From assembly GCF_000972495.1 (NCBI RefSeq), contig NZ_LATM01000019.1, forward strand, positions 1 through 64,000: a stretch of 64,000 nucleotides of DNA, given 5' to 3'. The DNA is from Hymenobacter terrenus (GTDB lineage Bacteria; Bacteroidota; Bacteroidia; Cytophagales; Hymenobacteraceae). Both the position numbers and the translations under genes were made by a program. The stretch's first letter is position 1. Every line of letters starts with the position of its first letter. The notes under the pieces were generated by a model. That model saw only the letters and a list, made by a program, of their open reading frames with translations. It was not told where the DNA came from and made no database searches. Below, piece after piece: positions 26,403 through 35,289 of the stretch.

Positions 26403-27173
26403 TCAGAGGGTATTGTTCAGGAGCGGCAGTTGAAGCAGCCTTTGCAGGTACGGCTGGGGTAAAGTCCGGCGCAGCAAGGTATCGGTGTGACGCAGGTGAT
26501 GAGTGTCAGTACCCACAAAGTCGACTAAGCCAGCTTCAATTAGCTGTTCGGCCACCTTTTTAGCCGCTGGCGAATAATATCCAGCTAGGGAATTCAGATT
26601 AATCTGAAGCAACACGTCGTAGTTGCGACGCAGCTTCTCAAGCTCGGCAAAACGCCCATATAGATAGGTATAACGTTCGGGGTGAGCGAGTACTGGTAGA
26701 TAACCCTGGGCTTTTAATTCGAATATTATTTCAAATAAATTGAGCGGCTCATTCATGTAGGAGGTTTCGAACAGTAGATAGCGCTTATCGCCGCCGAAGG
26801 TGAGCATTTCGGTACCAGCAGCCAGCTTGCGTCCCAAAAACTCGTCGAGGTAGTACTCAGCGGCGCAGTCAAGTTCCACATCTCCTAAGCCGGCGCTGAT
26901 AGCAGCAGTGCGTAATAGTTGTAGGGCCGCCCTGATGCCCTCGGGTGTATTTTTATAAAAGTCGCCCATGATGTGGGGCGTCATTATCAGCTTTCGAAAC
27001 CCCATATTCCGTAGTGCACGGAGTAGATCCAAGGAGTGCTCCACGGTTTCGGCACCGTCGTCGAGGCCAGGCAGCAGGTGCGAGTGCATATCGGCGCCTA
27101 GCGTTGCCAGTGTGAGGCTAGGCATTGGCGCGGCTGCGCTTCCGCCAAAAAGCCGTTGCCAAAGCGAAGCCAT
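26403..27173 (-). CDS. CpsB/YwqE-type PHP-domain protein tyrosine phosphatase
   Basis: 256 residues. Manganese-dependent phosphatase that removes phosphate from the tyrosine tail of the Wzc-type kinase encoded just upstream. The PHP metal-binding motifs are DMHSHLLPGLDDGAET near residue 29, LIMTPHIMGDFY near 62, VLAHPERYTYLY and the late DFVGTDTHH. The start is 14 bases after the wzc-like stop, so wza-wzc-cpsB form one operon for exopolysaccharide or capsule export control. Confidence 0.92.
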   Translation of the reverse strand: MASLWQRLFGGSAAAPMPSLTLATLGADMHSHLLPGLDDGAETVEHSLDLLRALRNMGFRKLIMTPHIMGDFYKNTPEGIRAALQLLRTAAISAGLGDVELDCAAEYYLDEFLGRKLAAGTEMLTFGGDKRYLLFETSYMNEPLNLFEIIFELKAQGYLPVLAHPERYTYLYGRFAELEKLRRNYDVLLQINLNSLAGYYSPAAKKVAEQLIEAGLVDFVGTDTHHLRHTDTLLRRTLPQPYLQRLLQLPLLNNTL

Positions 27174-27187
27174 CTATAATAAATTAA

Positions 27188-29695
27188 TTAGGTGAAAAAC
27201 TTCTTTAGCTTTTCGCCAAAAGTCAAGGGTTTGGCGGTCGGTTCTTCGTAGTAGCCTTGGCCATAACTGCCATAGCCGTAGCCGTAGCCATAGCCATATC
27301 CGTATCCATAGCCGTAACCACTGTTAGCGTTGGCATCGTTGAGAATAGTACACATCCGCGTGAAATTATTGCTGCGCATCAGGCGGTTCATATTCTTAAT
27401 GAAGGCTTTACGGGAGTAATCAGCCCGCACAATATAGAGCGGAATATCCGCCTTGCGCATAATCAGGATTCCATCGGTAACCAGTCCCACAGGCGGTGTA
27501 TCAATCAGCACGACATCATAGGTCAAAAACAACTCCTGAATCATCAGGTCGAACCGGTCGCTCAAAATCAACTCGGAAGGGTTGGGGGGAGTGGGTCCCG
27601 CTGAAATAAACTGTAGTGATTCAATGGTGGTTGGTTGAATGCACTCCTGCACGCTGTGGCGCTCAATGAGAATGGTGCTTACTCCCCGGGTGTTTTCGGC
27701 TCCAAAGGCCAAGTTCACCTTGGGCTTGCGCATATCCAGGTCCAAGATGATGACTCGCTGCCCGGAGAGGGCAATAATACCGCCCAAGTTGACTGTCACA
27801 AAGGTTTTGCCTTCACCTGAGATAGTCGACGTTACCGAAATAAGTCGCTTTTTCTTAGTAGAGCTAATGAAGTCTAAGTTGGTGCGGATGGAGCGGATTG
27901 ATTCAGAAATGGCTGATTTGGGGTTCTTATCTACTACCAGCCGCGATATCTCCATCTTCTCCTTATCGTAGGTGGGGATGATACCTAATACTGATGCTTT
28001 AGAATTTCGCTCCAGTTCCCGCACATTGGTGATTGTATTGTGCATAAAGTACCGCACTGCAATCAGGCCCAAGCCCAATATGAGGCCGCCAGCTAAGCCC
28101 ACGGCATATACAAGTAGCTTGTTGGGAGAGATGGGAGCGGCAGGGGGTGAGGCAGGAGATAGTATCTGGAAATCGGCAGTAGTACCGGCTTGCTCAATAT
28201 TGAACTGCACCTTCTTGTCCATCAACTGCAGAAAGAATTTATTATACAGTTCCAGGGGCCGTTGCAAGCGTTCTAGTTCCGTTCCTTTTGCGGGGAGGCC
28301 TGCTAAGGCGGCCGTAATTTTGTCACGCTGCTGATTAAGCTGCTCTAACGCACTGTTCAGTAGTTTTTGATTTTGCTGCAATAGGCGCTTGATGCTGGTG
28401 CGGGCAAAATCAATTTTGGCTTGTTCCGCCTGAACGGTTTCCGTTTTATTAGTATAGGAGCGTGAAAGACGGCGCAGGTTCCATTGCAGACCATTCAGGT
28501 CGCTCAGCTGTGCGTTCAGTAGCGGGTCTTCGATAGTAGCTAGCGCTGGAATGCTCTGCTCAACCGTCTGGTTTTCATCGCTGGTCAAACGGCCCTGACT
28601 GGCCATTTGGGCTACCTGTGCCAACAAGCTGAGCTTTTCACTTATTTTAAGCCGGTCCTGCTCCAGCTTTTCCAGCTTTTCGCTCATGGTACCTAGCTCA
28701 CTCTTCACATCATAGGTTCCAGAACTTTGTACGAAACGCTGCAGGCGTTCCTCAGCCTGTTGCAGGCTCTTACCATTCTCGTCCAGGATTTGATCCAGAA
28801 AGCGCAGTTGCTTCCGCGTAACCTCTGATTTCCGAGTTAGTTTTTCCTCCAGATAGACGGAGTTAATTTTATTAACAATGTCCTGGGCCTTACTAGGGTT
28901 GAAATCGGTAAACGCAATCTGAATGGTGTTGGCATCAGGATTAACTACCTCTACAGTCAGGTTTTTATCCAAATAACCATTAACGGTATTATCATCCTGT
29001 ATCGTGAAGTGGTAGTTAGAGTCCGTGATATTATCCATCGGCATTGCCGTAGGTAACACCTGCAGACTAATGCCGGGGAGCGCAACATTTTGTCCCAAAG
29101 TATACTCCCCGCCTTGTGGGCTACCTTGACTAATAAAATCGAGTTTAAAGCGCTGGCTATCTACAAAGGTTAGGTCAAATTTACGGTTGTACAGGGCGGG
29201 GTCAGTAATCTTATAAATTACCCGAAAAGGAGCCGTTCCATACATCTCAGATTCCAGTACCGTGCCTTGAACATAGTAATTGACATCCAGCGCCAAAGAG
29301 TCCTTGAGTCGCCGGTAAATAATGTTGGATTTAATCAGTTCTACCTCTCCGGCCAGCTTGGCGCCGCGGCCTTTATCAGCGCCAGGAACGACTTCGCCGG
29401 CCAAGCCGAAAGCGCTGCCCTCATTGCGCTCATCAATCTTCAGCAGTGACGCAGATTTATAAATTGGCTTGGTATAGCGTAGATAGAGCCAAGAAGCTGT
29501 TGTTCCGAGCGCAACAAGTAGCAACAGCCATAGGAGACTACGCCGTGCTACCAGTACGAGTGTGGCAATATCAAGCCCGGCCGAATCCTCCTCGGTATCG
29601 TTGCTGCCGCCTATCGGTGTTTCTGGGGGAGTAGCTCCGCCGCCGGTGGCGTTGCGGATGAGTTCTTCCAGCTCCGTATTTTCGTTTATGGCCAT
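27188..29695 (-). CDS. Wzc-type polysaccharide co-polymerase / BY-kinase
   Basis: 835 residues. It controls polymerisation and export of a capsule or exopolysaccharide across the envelope. There is an N-terminal membrane span (LLWLLLLVALGTTASWLYL), a Wzz domain, a long periplasmic coiled coil (about 300-490), a second span (LLVYAVGLAGGLILGLGLI), and a C-terminal tyrosine kinase with Walker A STISGEGKTFV, A' VIILDLDMRKP and B VVLIDTPPVG. The tail carries an unusual uninterrupted Gly-Tyr run of about nine pairs, then YEEPTAKP, the probable autophosphorylation cluster. Partner genes wza and cpsB lie on each side. Confidence 0.94.
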   Translation of the reverse strand: MAINENTELEELIRNATGGGATPPETPIGGSNDTEEDSAGLDIATLVLVARRSLLWLLLLVALGTTASWLYLRYTKPIYKSASLLKIDERNEGSAFGLAGEVVPGADKGRGAKLAGEVELIKSNIIYRRLKDSLALDVNYYVQGTVLESEMYGTAPFRVIYKITDPALYNRKFDLTFVDSQRFKLDFISQGSPQGGEYTLGQNVALPGISLQVLPTAMPMDNITDSNYHFTIQDDNTVNGYLDKNLTVEVVNPDANTIQIAFTDFNPSKAQDIVNKINSVYLEEKLTRKSEVTRKQLRFLDQILDENGKSLQQAEERLQRFVQSSGTYDVKSELGTMSEKLEKLEQDRLKISEKLSLLAQVAQMASQGRLTSDENQTVEQSIPALATIEDPLLNAQLSDLNGLQWNLRRLSRSYTNKTETVQAEQAKIDFARTSIKRLLQQNQKLLNSALEQLNQQRDKITAALAGLPAKGTELERLQRPLELYNKFFLQLMDKKVQFNIEQAGTTADFQILSPASPPAAPISPNKLLVYAVGLAGGLILGLGLIAVRYFMHNTITNVRELERNSKASVLGIIPTYDKEKMEISRLVVDKNPKSAISESIRSIRTNLDFISSTKKKRLISVTSTISGEGKTFVTVNLGGIIALSGQRVIILDLDMRKPKVNLAFGAENTRGVSTILIERHSVQECIQPTTIESLQFISAGPTPPNPSELILSDRFDLMIQELFLTYDVVLIDTPPVGLVTDGILIMRKADIPLYIVRADYSRKAFIKNMNRLMRSNNFTRMCTILNDANANSGYGYGYGYGYGYGYGYGSYGQGYYEEPTAKPLTFGEKLKKFFT
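27257..27318 (-). repeat. Hexanucleotide tandem repeat coding for (Gly-Tyr)n in the kinase tail
   Basis: Tandem copies of a six-base unit, GGNTAY on the - strand (seen as CCATAGCCGTAG-like units on the + strand), encode about nine Gly-Tyr pairs. The third positions vary (GGC/GGA/GGT, TAT/TAC), so the array is not a recent pure microsatellite, yet copy number could change by six-base steps without a frameshift, altering the number of phosphorylatable tyrosines. Confidence 0.85.
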
Positions 29696-29762
29696 TGCAA
29701 TGATATTACCAGCTTGAGCTATAGTCTATTAATTTATAATCTTTGATAGGATCCTGTGATTT

Positions 29763-30692
29763 TTATTCCCTAAATAGATTGATGACGAGGTAGGCGGTGG
29801 TAAGTAAGATTGAAGATAAACTCAAGATAGGGCCAGCATCAACCAATGCATCGAGCAATGGGCGGCGTATGGGTTCTACATATATAACGTCATTAGGCTC
29901 TACTTGCAAATTCGCGCGGCGCATGCCATCCAACGTAGATAAGTCAATTTGTTGAACTCGTGGGTTCTTTAAGTCGCCCCGAATAATACGAATATTGTTA
30001 GCCTTGCCACCGTTGCGATACAGGTTAGAGGAGCCGTTGCTGCCGCCATCGATGCCACCAGCTAAAGCAAGTACTTCCAGCAGGTTCATGTTGTCATTGT
30101 TGAGAGTAATGACTTGACCACCAGTTGCTCCTAGTACAATCACCCGATTGTTTGTTACGCGGGTAGTCACAAAGGACTCCTTATAAAATTCGTTGTAGCG
30201 CAAGGCCAGCATGCTGTCAGCTTCTAGTAAAGTCAGGCCGCTCACTTGCACCCTATTCACCAGTGGCAGTACCACGGTACCATCAGCTTGCACCAAAAAC
30301 TCTGACCCAGAGGAAACCACACCAGCACCTTGGCCAGTAGCAGGGCGCGTTGTAGTACGACTGCCACTTGGAGAACTGTTGCTGCGGTTAGGCAGGCTGC
30401 CACTGGGTTGGCCAAACTGCAACTCACCATTAGGGTCCAAAATTCGCTCGCCTTTGTTGGTATTCACTCGAACATCTAAGATGTCATTAGCCTGAATGAC
30501 ATAATTCCGCTCTGACCGGTTCATGGCAATGCGGAGCTTAGTGCTGTCAAGTTGCCGTCCTTTGCTGTCGGTAAGCTGGAATAAGGTGCGCTGATTGTAG
30601 TATTTGGTCGAGGCACACGACGAAAAAAGCAGCGCTACTGACAGGGCTAACAGCCACACTCGTCTGAAGTGACGAAGAAGAAAATTCGGCAT
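29763..30692 (-). CDS. Wza-like polysaccharide export lipoprotein
   Basis: About 309 residues from ATG 30692 (MPNFLLRHFRRVWLLALSV), which gives a proper lipoprotein signal ending in LLFSSC near residue 26; a TTG at 30740 is the alternative. The body has the polysaccharide export domain (YVIQANDILDVRVN), two SLBB-like stretches (LPLVNRVQVSGLTLLEADS and VIVLGATGGQVITL), and a C-terminal hydrophobic helix (ILSLSSILLTTAYLVINLF). It forms the outer-membrane exit pore for the polymer handled by the Wzc homologue encoded downstream. Confidence 0.92.
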   Translation of the reverse strand: MPNFLLRHFRRVWLLALSVALLFSSCASTKYYNQRTLFQLTDSKGRQLDSTKLRIAMNRSERNYVIQANDILDVRVNTNKGERILDPNGELQFGQPSGSLPNRSNSSPSGSRTTTRPATGQGAGVVSSGSEFLVQADGTVVLPLVNRVQVSGLTLLEADSMLALRYNEFYKESFVTTRVTNNRVIVLGATGGQVITLNNDNMNLLEVLALAGGIDGGSNGSSNLYRNGGKANNIRIIRGDLKNPRVQQIDLSTLDGMRRANLQVEPNDVIYVEPIRRPLLDALVDAGPILSLSSILLTTAYLVINLFRE

Positions 30693-30772
30693 GGAGGCCA
30701 ATAAGGGCAAATTCAAAAGTGAAAACGCGGAAAAACTCAAATCGCTCCGGTCGGGTTCCTCCTAAAAAGCCT

Positions 30773-30803
30773 CAAAAGTAACGCTTTTGCCGGGCCCGTT
30801 CAA
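30773..30803 (-). promoter_or_regulatory. Promoter of the wza-wzc-cpsB operon
   Basis: On the - strand TTG (complement of 30801-30803), 20 bases, then TACTTTTG (complement of 30773-30780): a near-perfect Bacteroidota promoter. Transcription would start around 30766-30769, giving a leader of roughly 75 bases to the ATG at 30692. Confidence 0.8.
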
Positions 30804-30943
30804 AAACAAGCCGTTACGGTGGTTGGGTGAAGCAGCTTTTCTCACTACTTAAATCGTACTTTTACGGAGCCAAAATCAGCAGCCATTGGTTGTTATAATC
30901 AGCGAACGTACTTTCTCTCATATCCCATCCAGTTCTTTTTTCC

Positions 30944-32089
30944 ATGGAAGCAGTAGCCACCGAAAATCAAACCATGATTGCGCAAATGGTGCGTGACTTT
31001 GGCGCCCAGCACATCAAGCCCAACATGATGAAGTGGGATGAAAGCCAGGAGTTTCCTGTTGACATATTCCATAAGCTGGGTGAACTGGGTCTGATGGGCG
31101 TGTTGGTACCGCAGCAGTATGGCGGCTCTGGCTTTGGCTACATGGAATATGTGACGGCCATTGCCGAGCTAGCCAAGATTGATGGCAGCATCGGCTTGAG
31201 CATGGCGGCTCATAACTCTCTCTGTACTGGCCATATCCTACAGCATGCTTCAGAAGAGCAAAAGCAAAAATACCTCCCCAAGCTGGCTTCCGGTGAGTGG
31301 ATTGGCGCTTGGGGCCTCACCGAACCGAACACTGGCTCCGACGCCGGTAATATGCGCACCACCGCGGTGCTCGACGAGAGCGGCGATTATTATATCATCA
31401 ACGGCGCTAAAAACTTTATCACCCACGGTAAGACCGGTAATGTAGCCGTCGTAATCGTGCGCACCGGCGAGGTAGGCGACTCCCACGGCATGACGGCCTT
31501 CATCATTGAGCGCGGCACACCTGGCTTCGAAGCTGGGCGCAAAGAAGACAAACTCGGGATGCGGGCTTCCGAAACCACAGAGCTGATTTTTACTGATTGC
31601 AAAGTGCCTAAGGAAAACATTATTGGTAAGGTGGGCGATGGGTTCGTCCAGTCGTTGAAGGTGCTCGACGGAGGGCGTATCAGCATTGCGGCGCTTAGCC
31701 TTGGCATTGCGCAAGGGGCCTTCGAGGCGGCTACGCAATACAGCAAGGAGCGTCAGCAGTTCAACCAGCCCATTAGCAGTTTTCAGGGCATTGCCTTCAA
31801 GCTAGCCGATATGGCCACCGAGATTGAGGCCGCTAGCCAACTCACCTATCGCGCTGCCGACATGAAAGACCGCGGCTTGAATGTGAACCTAGAGTCGGCC
31901 ATGGCCAAGCTTTACGCTTCGGAGGTGAGCGTCCGCGTGGCCAACGAAGGCGTGCAGATTTTTGGCGGCTACGGCTACACCAAGGACTATCCAGCAGAGA
32001 AGTACTATCGCGACGCCAAACTGTGCACCATTGGTGAGGGCACCAGCGAAATCCAAAAGCTAGTAATTGCTCGCGCTCTACTGAAATAG
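30944..32089 (+). CDS. Acyl-CoA dehydrogenase
   Basis: 381 residues, typical of short/medium-chain acyl-CoA dehydrogenases that carry out the first step of beta-oxidation with FAD. Motifs: GAWGLTEPNTGSDAGNMRTT near 122, KNFITHGKTGNVAVV, and the C-terminal FGGYGYTKDYPAEKYYRD and TIGEGTSEIQKLVIAR. The catalytic glutamate is in the GEGTSE or nearby position as for short/branched-chain types; the exact substrate cannot be set. A near-consensus -7 box (TACTTTTA, 30857-30864) lies upstream. Confidence 0.93.
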   Translation: MEAVATENQTMIAQMVRDFGAQHIKPNMMKWDESQEFPVDIFHKLGELGLMGVLVPQQYGGSGFGYMEYVTAIAELAKIDGSIGLSMAAHNSLCTGHILQHASEEQKQKYLPKLASGEWIGAWGLTEPNTGSDAGNMRTTAVLDESGDYYIINGAKNFITHGKTGNVAVVIVRTGEVGDSHGMTAFIIERGTPGFEAGRKEDKLGMRASETTELIFTDCKVPKENIIGKVGDGFVQSLKVLDGGRISIAALSLGIAQGAFEAATQYSKERQQFNQPISSFQGIAFKLADMATEIEAASQLTYRAADMKDRGLNVNLESAMAKLYASEVSVRVANEGVQIFGGYGYTKDYPAEKYYRDAKLCTIGEGTSEIQKLVIARALLK

Positions 32090-32090
32090 A

Positions 32091-32221
32091 ACCACAGATT
32101 TAACAGTTTTTTGTGATTTCAGTTGGTTTAGATTAATCCCCCAAAAGGCCCTCACTAAGGCGTCAGGCGCGGAACCGCAAAAAATCTGTTAAATCTGTTA
32201 GAATCTGTTAAATCTGTGGTC
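32091..32221. repeat. Long intergenic inverted repeat ahead of rpsU
   Basis: Arms ACCACAGATTTAACAG at the left and CTGTTAAATCTGTGGT at the right are exact inverse complements; between them is CAGGCGCGGAACCGC-type sequence and, near the right arm, three direct copies of AATCTGTTA. Elements of this form recur in Hymenobacter and relatives between genes. It directly abuts the rpsU -7 box and may end the acyl-CoA dehydrogenase transcript. Confidence 0.8.
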
Positions 32222-32229
32222 TATCTTTG
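32222..32229 (+). promoter_or_regulatory. -7 box of rpsU
   Basis: TATCTTTG is an exact TAnnTTTG match 73 bases ahead of the rpsU start. The -33 region falls inside the right arm of the adjoining inverted repeat and has no clear TTG at the best spacing. Confidence 0.6.
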
Positions 32230-32301
32230 CGGCCCGTTTATAGCGTAGTGTACCTGCTTTGCTTACGGCCTCCCTCCTGAAAATCTCCCTCATTCCCTGA
32301 T

Positions 32302-32496
32302 ATGATTATCATTCAAATCAAAGACAACGAATCGGTTGACCGTGCCCTGAAGCGCTTTAAGAAGAAGTTTGAGCGCACCGGCGTACTGAAAGAGCTGCGT
32401 CGTCGCACCTTCTTCCAGAAGCCCAGCATCACCCAGCGCAAGCAGAAGCAGAAGGCCGTGTACAAGCTTGCCACTTACGGCCAGCCGAACGAATAG
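32302..32496 (+). CDS. rpsU: 30S ribosomal protein S21
   Basis: 64 residues, highly basic, with the standard opening MIIIQIKDNESVDRALKRFK and the KKFERTGVLKELRRR segment. S21 binds the 30S platform near the anti-Shine-Dalgarno end of 16S rRNA; in Bacteroidota it helps sequester that end. It is followed by a strong terminator and then xerC/D and hpf, an arrangement often seen in this phylum. Confidence 0.98.
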   Translation: MIIIQIKDNESVDRALKRFKKKFERTGVLKELRRRTFFQKPSITQRKQKQKAVYKLATYGQPNE

Positions 32497-32523
32497 CCGA
32501 AACCTCAGTTTTCGCTAGCGTCG

Positions 32524-32570
32524 CTAAAACCGGCTGGTTTGCCAACTAGGGCAAACCAGCCGGTTTTTTC
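32524..32570 (+). terminator. Terminator of rpsU
   Basis: Stem AAAACCGGCTGGTTTGCC / GGCAAACCAGCCGGTTTT with a short loop and a T run, 28 bases after the stop. Confidence 0.9.
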
Positions 32571-32659
32571 GCGTCCATTAAGCAGCGTTTGCTTGTTGGG
32601 AAATAAAAAACCATTACTTTGGATGCCCGGCCCATACGTCGGGCATTTTTGGTGTTGGT

Positions 32660-33538
32660 ATGGATGCTTTTCTTGATTTTTTACGTTTTGAGCGGCGCTA
32701 CAGCTCCCACACGGTTACCTCGTACCAAACGGACCTGGGCCAGTTTACGGCGTATCTGAAATCAGCTTATGACCTGGCTGACCCAGGGCAGGCCACGCAC
32801 CCGCTCATCCGTGCTTGGGTGGTGGAACTGATGCAGCAAAACCTAGACCCGCGCACCGTGAACCGGAAGGTGGCCTGTCTGCGCTCTTTCTATAAGTTCC
32901 TGCTGCGAGCGGGCCATATCGCGGCCAACCCCATGCTGCGCATCAAAGCGCCGAAAATGGCCAAGAAGCTGCCCGAATTCGTGCCAGAAGAGGCTTTGAA
33001 CGGGCTCCTGAACTCTTTTGAATTCAGCGACGACTTCGCCGGGCAGCGCGACCAGCTGGTGCTGGAAATGCTGTATGGCACGGGAATTCGCTTGTCAGAG
33101 CTCATCGGTATTCAGCCTGAAGACGTGAGCCTGGGTGCCAGCACTGTGCGCGTGACCGGCAAAGGCAACAAGCAGCGCCTAGTGCCCTTGAACCCCACGC
33201 TCAAGCTGGTGATAGAGCACTACCAGGCTCGGCGGGCCCATGAGTTTGGTCCAGTGGGTGGGCCGCTGTTGCTCACCGATAAGGGCGAGCCGATGTATGA
33301 GAAGTTCGTGTACCGCACAGTGAAGCACTACCTGAGTCAGATTACGACTTCGGCAGCGCAACAGCACCCACACGCCTTGCGGCACGCTTTTGCAACTCAT
33401 TTATTGGGCAAAGGAGCCGATCTCAATTCCATTAAAGAACTGCTGGGCCACGCCAGTTTGGCGGCCACTCAAGTCTATACTCACCTGTCCGTAGACCGGT
33501 TAAAATCCGTATTTGAACAAGCCCATCCACGGGCTTGA
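32660..33538 (+). CDS. xerC: Tyrosine recombinase XerC/XerD
   Basis: 292 residues, the length of chromosome-dimer-resolving recombinases. The N-terminal SAM-like domain begins FLDFLRFERRYSSHTVTSYQ; the catalytic domain shows the first Arg in YGTGIRLSELIG, Lys in VTGKGNKQRLVPL, HALRHAFATHLL for His-Arg, and GHASLAATQVYTHL with the nucleophilic Tyr. Neighbours rpsU and hpf argue for the housekeeping enzyme rather than a mobile-element integrase. Choosing between XerC and XerD is uncertain. Confidence 0.9.
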   Translation: MDAFLDFLRFERRYSSHTVTSYQTDLGQFTAYLKSAYDLADPGQATHPLIRAWVVELMQQNLDPRTVNRKVACLRSFYKFLLRAGHIAANPMLRIKAPKMAKKLPEFVPEEALNGLLNSFEFSDDFAGQRDQLVLEMLYGTGIRLSELIGIQPEDVSLGASTVRVTGKGNKQRLVPLNPTLKLVIEHYQARRAHEFGPVGGPLLLTDKGEPMYEKFVYRTVKHYLSQITTSAAQQHPHALRHAFATHLLGKGADLNSIKELLGHASLAATQVYTHLSVDRLKSVFEQAHPRA

Positions 33539-33576
33539 GTTTCTTTTACCCTTTTACCTTCTTAATCAACTGCTTT

Positions 33577-33876
33577 ATGAAAGTACAGATGCATTCGGTG
33601 CACTTCGACGCCGACAAAAAACTGCTTGACTTCGTGCAGCAACGCCTCAATAAGCTCGAGACTTTTTATGATAAAGTAACCGGCGGTGAAGTTATCATGC
33701 GCCTTAACAATAAGGACGGCAATGAAAACAAGACCGTTGAAATAAAGCTGTTGGTGCCTGGCACCACGCTCTTTAGCCAAGAAGACGCTGCCTCATTCGA
33801 AGCGGCTGCCGACGCTGCGGCAGAGAACTTGCGCCGTCAAATCACCCGGTACAAGGAAAAAACGTTGAGTCATTAA
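33577..33876 (+). CDS. hpf: Ribosome hibernation promoting factor HPF/RaiA family
   Basis: 99 residues from ATG 33577 (MKVQMHSVHFDADKKLLDFV); the frame is open back to the xerC end but the upstream part is unrelated. The fold is the short beta-alpha-beta-beta-beta-alpha type with VEIKLLVPGTTLFSQEDAASFEAAADAAAENLRRQI, matching short HPF proteins that inactivate ribosomes in stationary phase. It lacks the C-terminal dimerisation domain of long HPF. Confidence 0.93.
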   Translation: MKVQMHSVHFDADKKLLDFVQQRLNKLETFYDKVTGGEVIMRLNNKDGNENKTVEIKLLVPGTTLFSQEDAASFEAAADAAAENLRRQITRYKEKTLSH

Positions 33877-33928
33877 GTCATCCTTCGGCTATTAGCTGAT
33901 AGCTAGTAAATTTTTGTAGTGTTTAAAA

Positions 33929-33970
33929 CGAGAGTGCCCCACCTGATACAGCAGGTGGGGCGCTCTTATT
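33929..33970. terminator. Bidirectional terminator between hpf and metK
   Basis: Perfect-looking stem AGAGTGCCCCACCTG / CAGGTGGGGCGCTCT around ATACAG-type loop, with A-rich and T-rich flanks; serves convergent hpf (+) and metK (-). Confidence 0.85.
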
Positions 33971-33995
33971 TCAATAGCTTATCAGCTCAAATCTT

Positions 33996-35258
33996 CTATA
34001 GGCTGAACTCGGCTTTGATTTGAGGTACGTAGTCGAGCTTTTCCCAAGTGAAGGTTTCGAAAGTCTTGACTGCACCATCCTTCATGGTTACTTGCACGGT
34101 GCCGGGCTGGCGACCCATATGACCGTAAGCTGCGGTCTGGCCGAAAATCGGGTTTTGAAGGCCGAAGCGCTGCACGATGGCATACGGGCGCAGGTCAAAA
34201 AGCTTATTTACTTTCTCTGCAATTTCGCCGTCGGTAAGGGCGCTGCCACTGGTGCCTTTGGCCTTGGTAGTGCCATAGGTAGTCACGAATACACCCACGG
34301 GTTGGGCCACACCGATGGCGTAGGCTACCTGCACGAGCACTTGGTCGGCGACACCGGCGGCCACCAGGTTTTTGGCGATGTGGCGAGCGGCGTAAGCGGC
34401 GGAACGGTCCACTTTCGAAGAGTCTTTGCCGGAGAATGCGCCACCACCATGAGCACCTTTGCCACCATAGGTATCCACGATAATTTTGCGGCCGGTGAGG
34501 CCCGAGTCGCCGTGGGGACCCCCGATGACGAACTTACCCGTGGGGTTGATGTGGTAGGTAATCTGGTCGGTGAACAGGGCTTGAACATCGGTGCTCAGGC
34601 CAGCTTTCACGCGGGGGATGAGAATGGACAGGACATCTGCTTTGATGCGGTCCAACATCACGCTTTCCGAGGCATCAAACTCATCGTGCTGCGTGCTGAT
34701 GACGATAGTGTTGATGGCCTCGGGGTGGTGGTCGTCGGAGTACCGAATGGTGACCTGACTCTTGGCGTCGGGCCGAAGGTAGGGCATGTCGCGGCCTTCG
34801 CGGCGAATGGCGGCCAGCTCTTGGAGCAGGCGATGCGACAGGTCCAGGGCCAGCGGCATATAGTTAGCCGTCTCGTGGCTGGCGTAGCCGAACATCATGC
34901 CTTGGTCGCCGGCACCTTGGTCTTCATCTTTGGCGCGCTCCACGCCTTGGTTGATGTCGGGTGACTGCTCGTGCAGACGGTTCATCACCTCGCAGGTATC
35001 GGCGTTGAAAAGGTATTCGGGCTTGTTATAGCCAATGCGGCGGATAGTTTCGCGGATAATGGGCTCTGCATCGACGTGGGCCGTGGACTTGATTTCGCCA
35101 GCAACGAGGGCAAAATCCGTAGTTACGAGTGTTTCGCAGGCTACTTTGGCGGTGGGGTCCTGGCGCAGGTACTCGTCGAGGATGGCGTCAGAAATCTGGT
35201 CGGCAACTTTATCGGGATGGCCTTCCGAAACCGATTCGGAAGTGAACAGATAGGGCAT
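33996..35258 (-). CDS. metK: S-adenosylmethionine synthase
   Basis: 420 residues from ATG 35258 (MPYLFTSESVSEGHPDKVADQ), which begins at the conserved FTSESVSEGHPDK motif; the frame extends upstream but without conservation. Makes SAM from methionine and ATP. Further landmarks are GDQGMMFGYA, GGPHGDSGLTGRKIIVDTYG and GGGAFSGKDSSKVDRSAAY. With ahcY about 3 kb away it covers both ends of the methylation cycle. Confidence 0.98.
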   Translation of the reverse strand: MPYLFTSESVSEGHPDKVADQISDAILDEYLRQDPTAKVACETLVTTDFALVAGEIKSTAHVDAEPIIRETIRRIGYNKPEYLFNADTCEVMNRLHEQSPDINQGVERAKDEDQGAGDQGMMFGYASHETANYMPLALDLSHRLLQELAAIRREGRDMPYLRPDAKSQVTIRYSDDHHPEAINTIVISTQHDEFDASESVMLDRIKADVLSILIPRVKAGLSTDVQALFTDQITYHINPTGKFVIGGPHGDSGLTGRKIIVDTYGGKGAHGGGAFSGKDSSKVDRSAAYAARHIAKNLVAAGVADQVLVQVAYAIGVAQPVGVFVTTYGTTKAKGTSGSALTDGEIAEKVNKLFDLRPYAIVQRFGLQNPIFGQTAAYGHMGRQPGTVQVTMKDGAVKTFETFTWEKLDYVPQIKAEFSL

Positions 35259-35289
35259 TGAAAGCGCGAAAAGAGCGGAAAAAACAAAA

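Noticed and set aside
32660..33538. Tyrosine recombinase as a mobile-element integrase
   Set aside because: Length and location between rpsU and hpf fit the housekeeping XerC/D, and no attachment-site repeats were seen nearby.
34020..34964. 314-codon open frame opposite metK
   Set aside because: It is the mirror of a highly conserved gene with GC-rich third positions, which keeps the opposite frame open.
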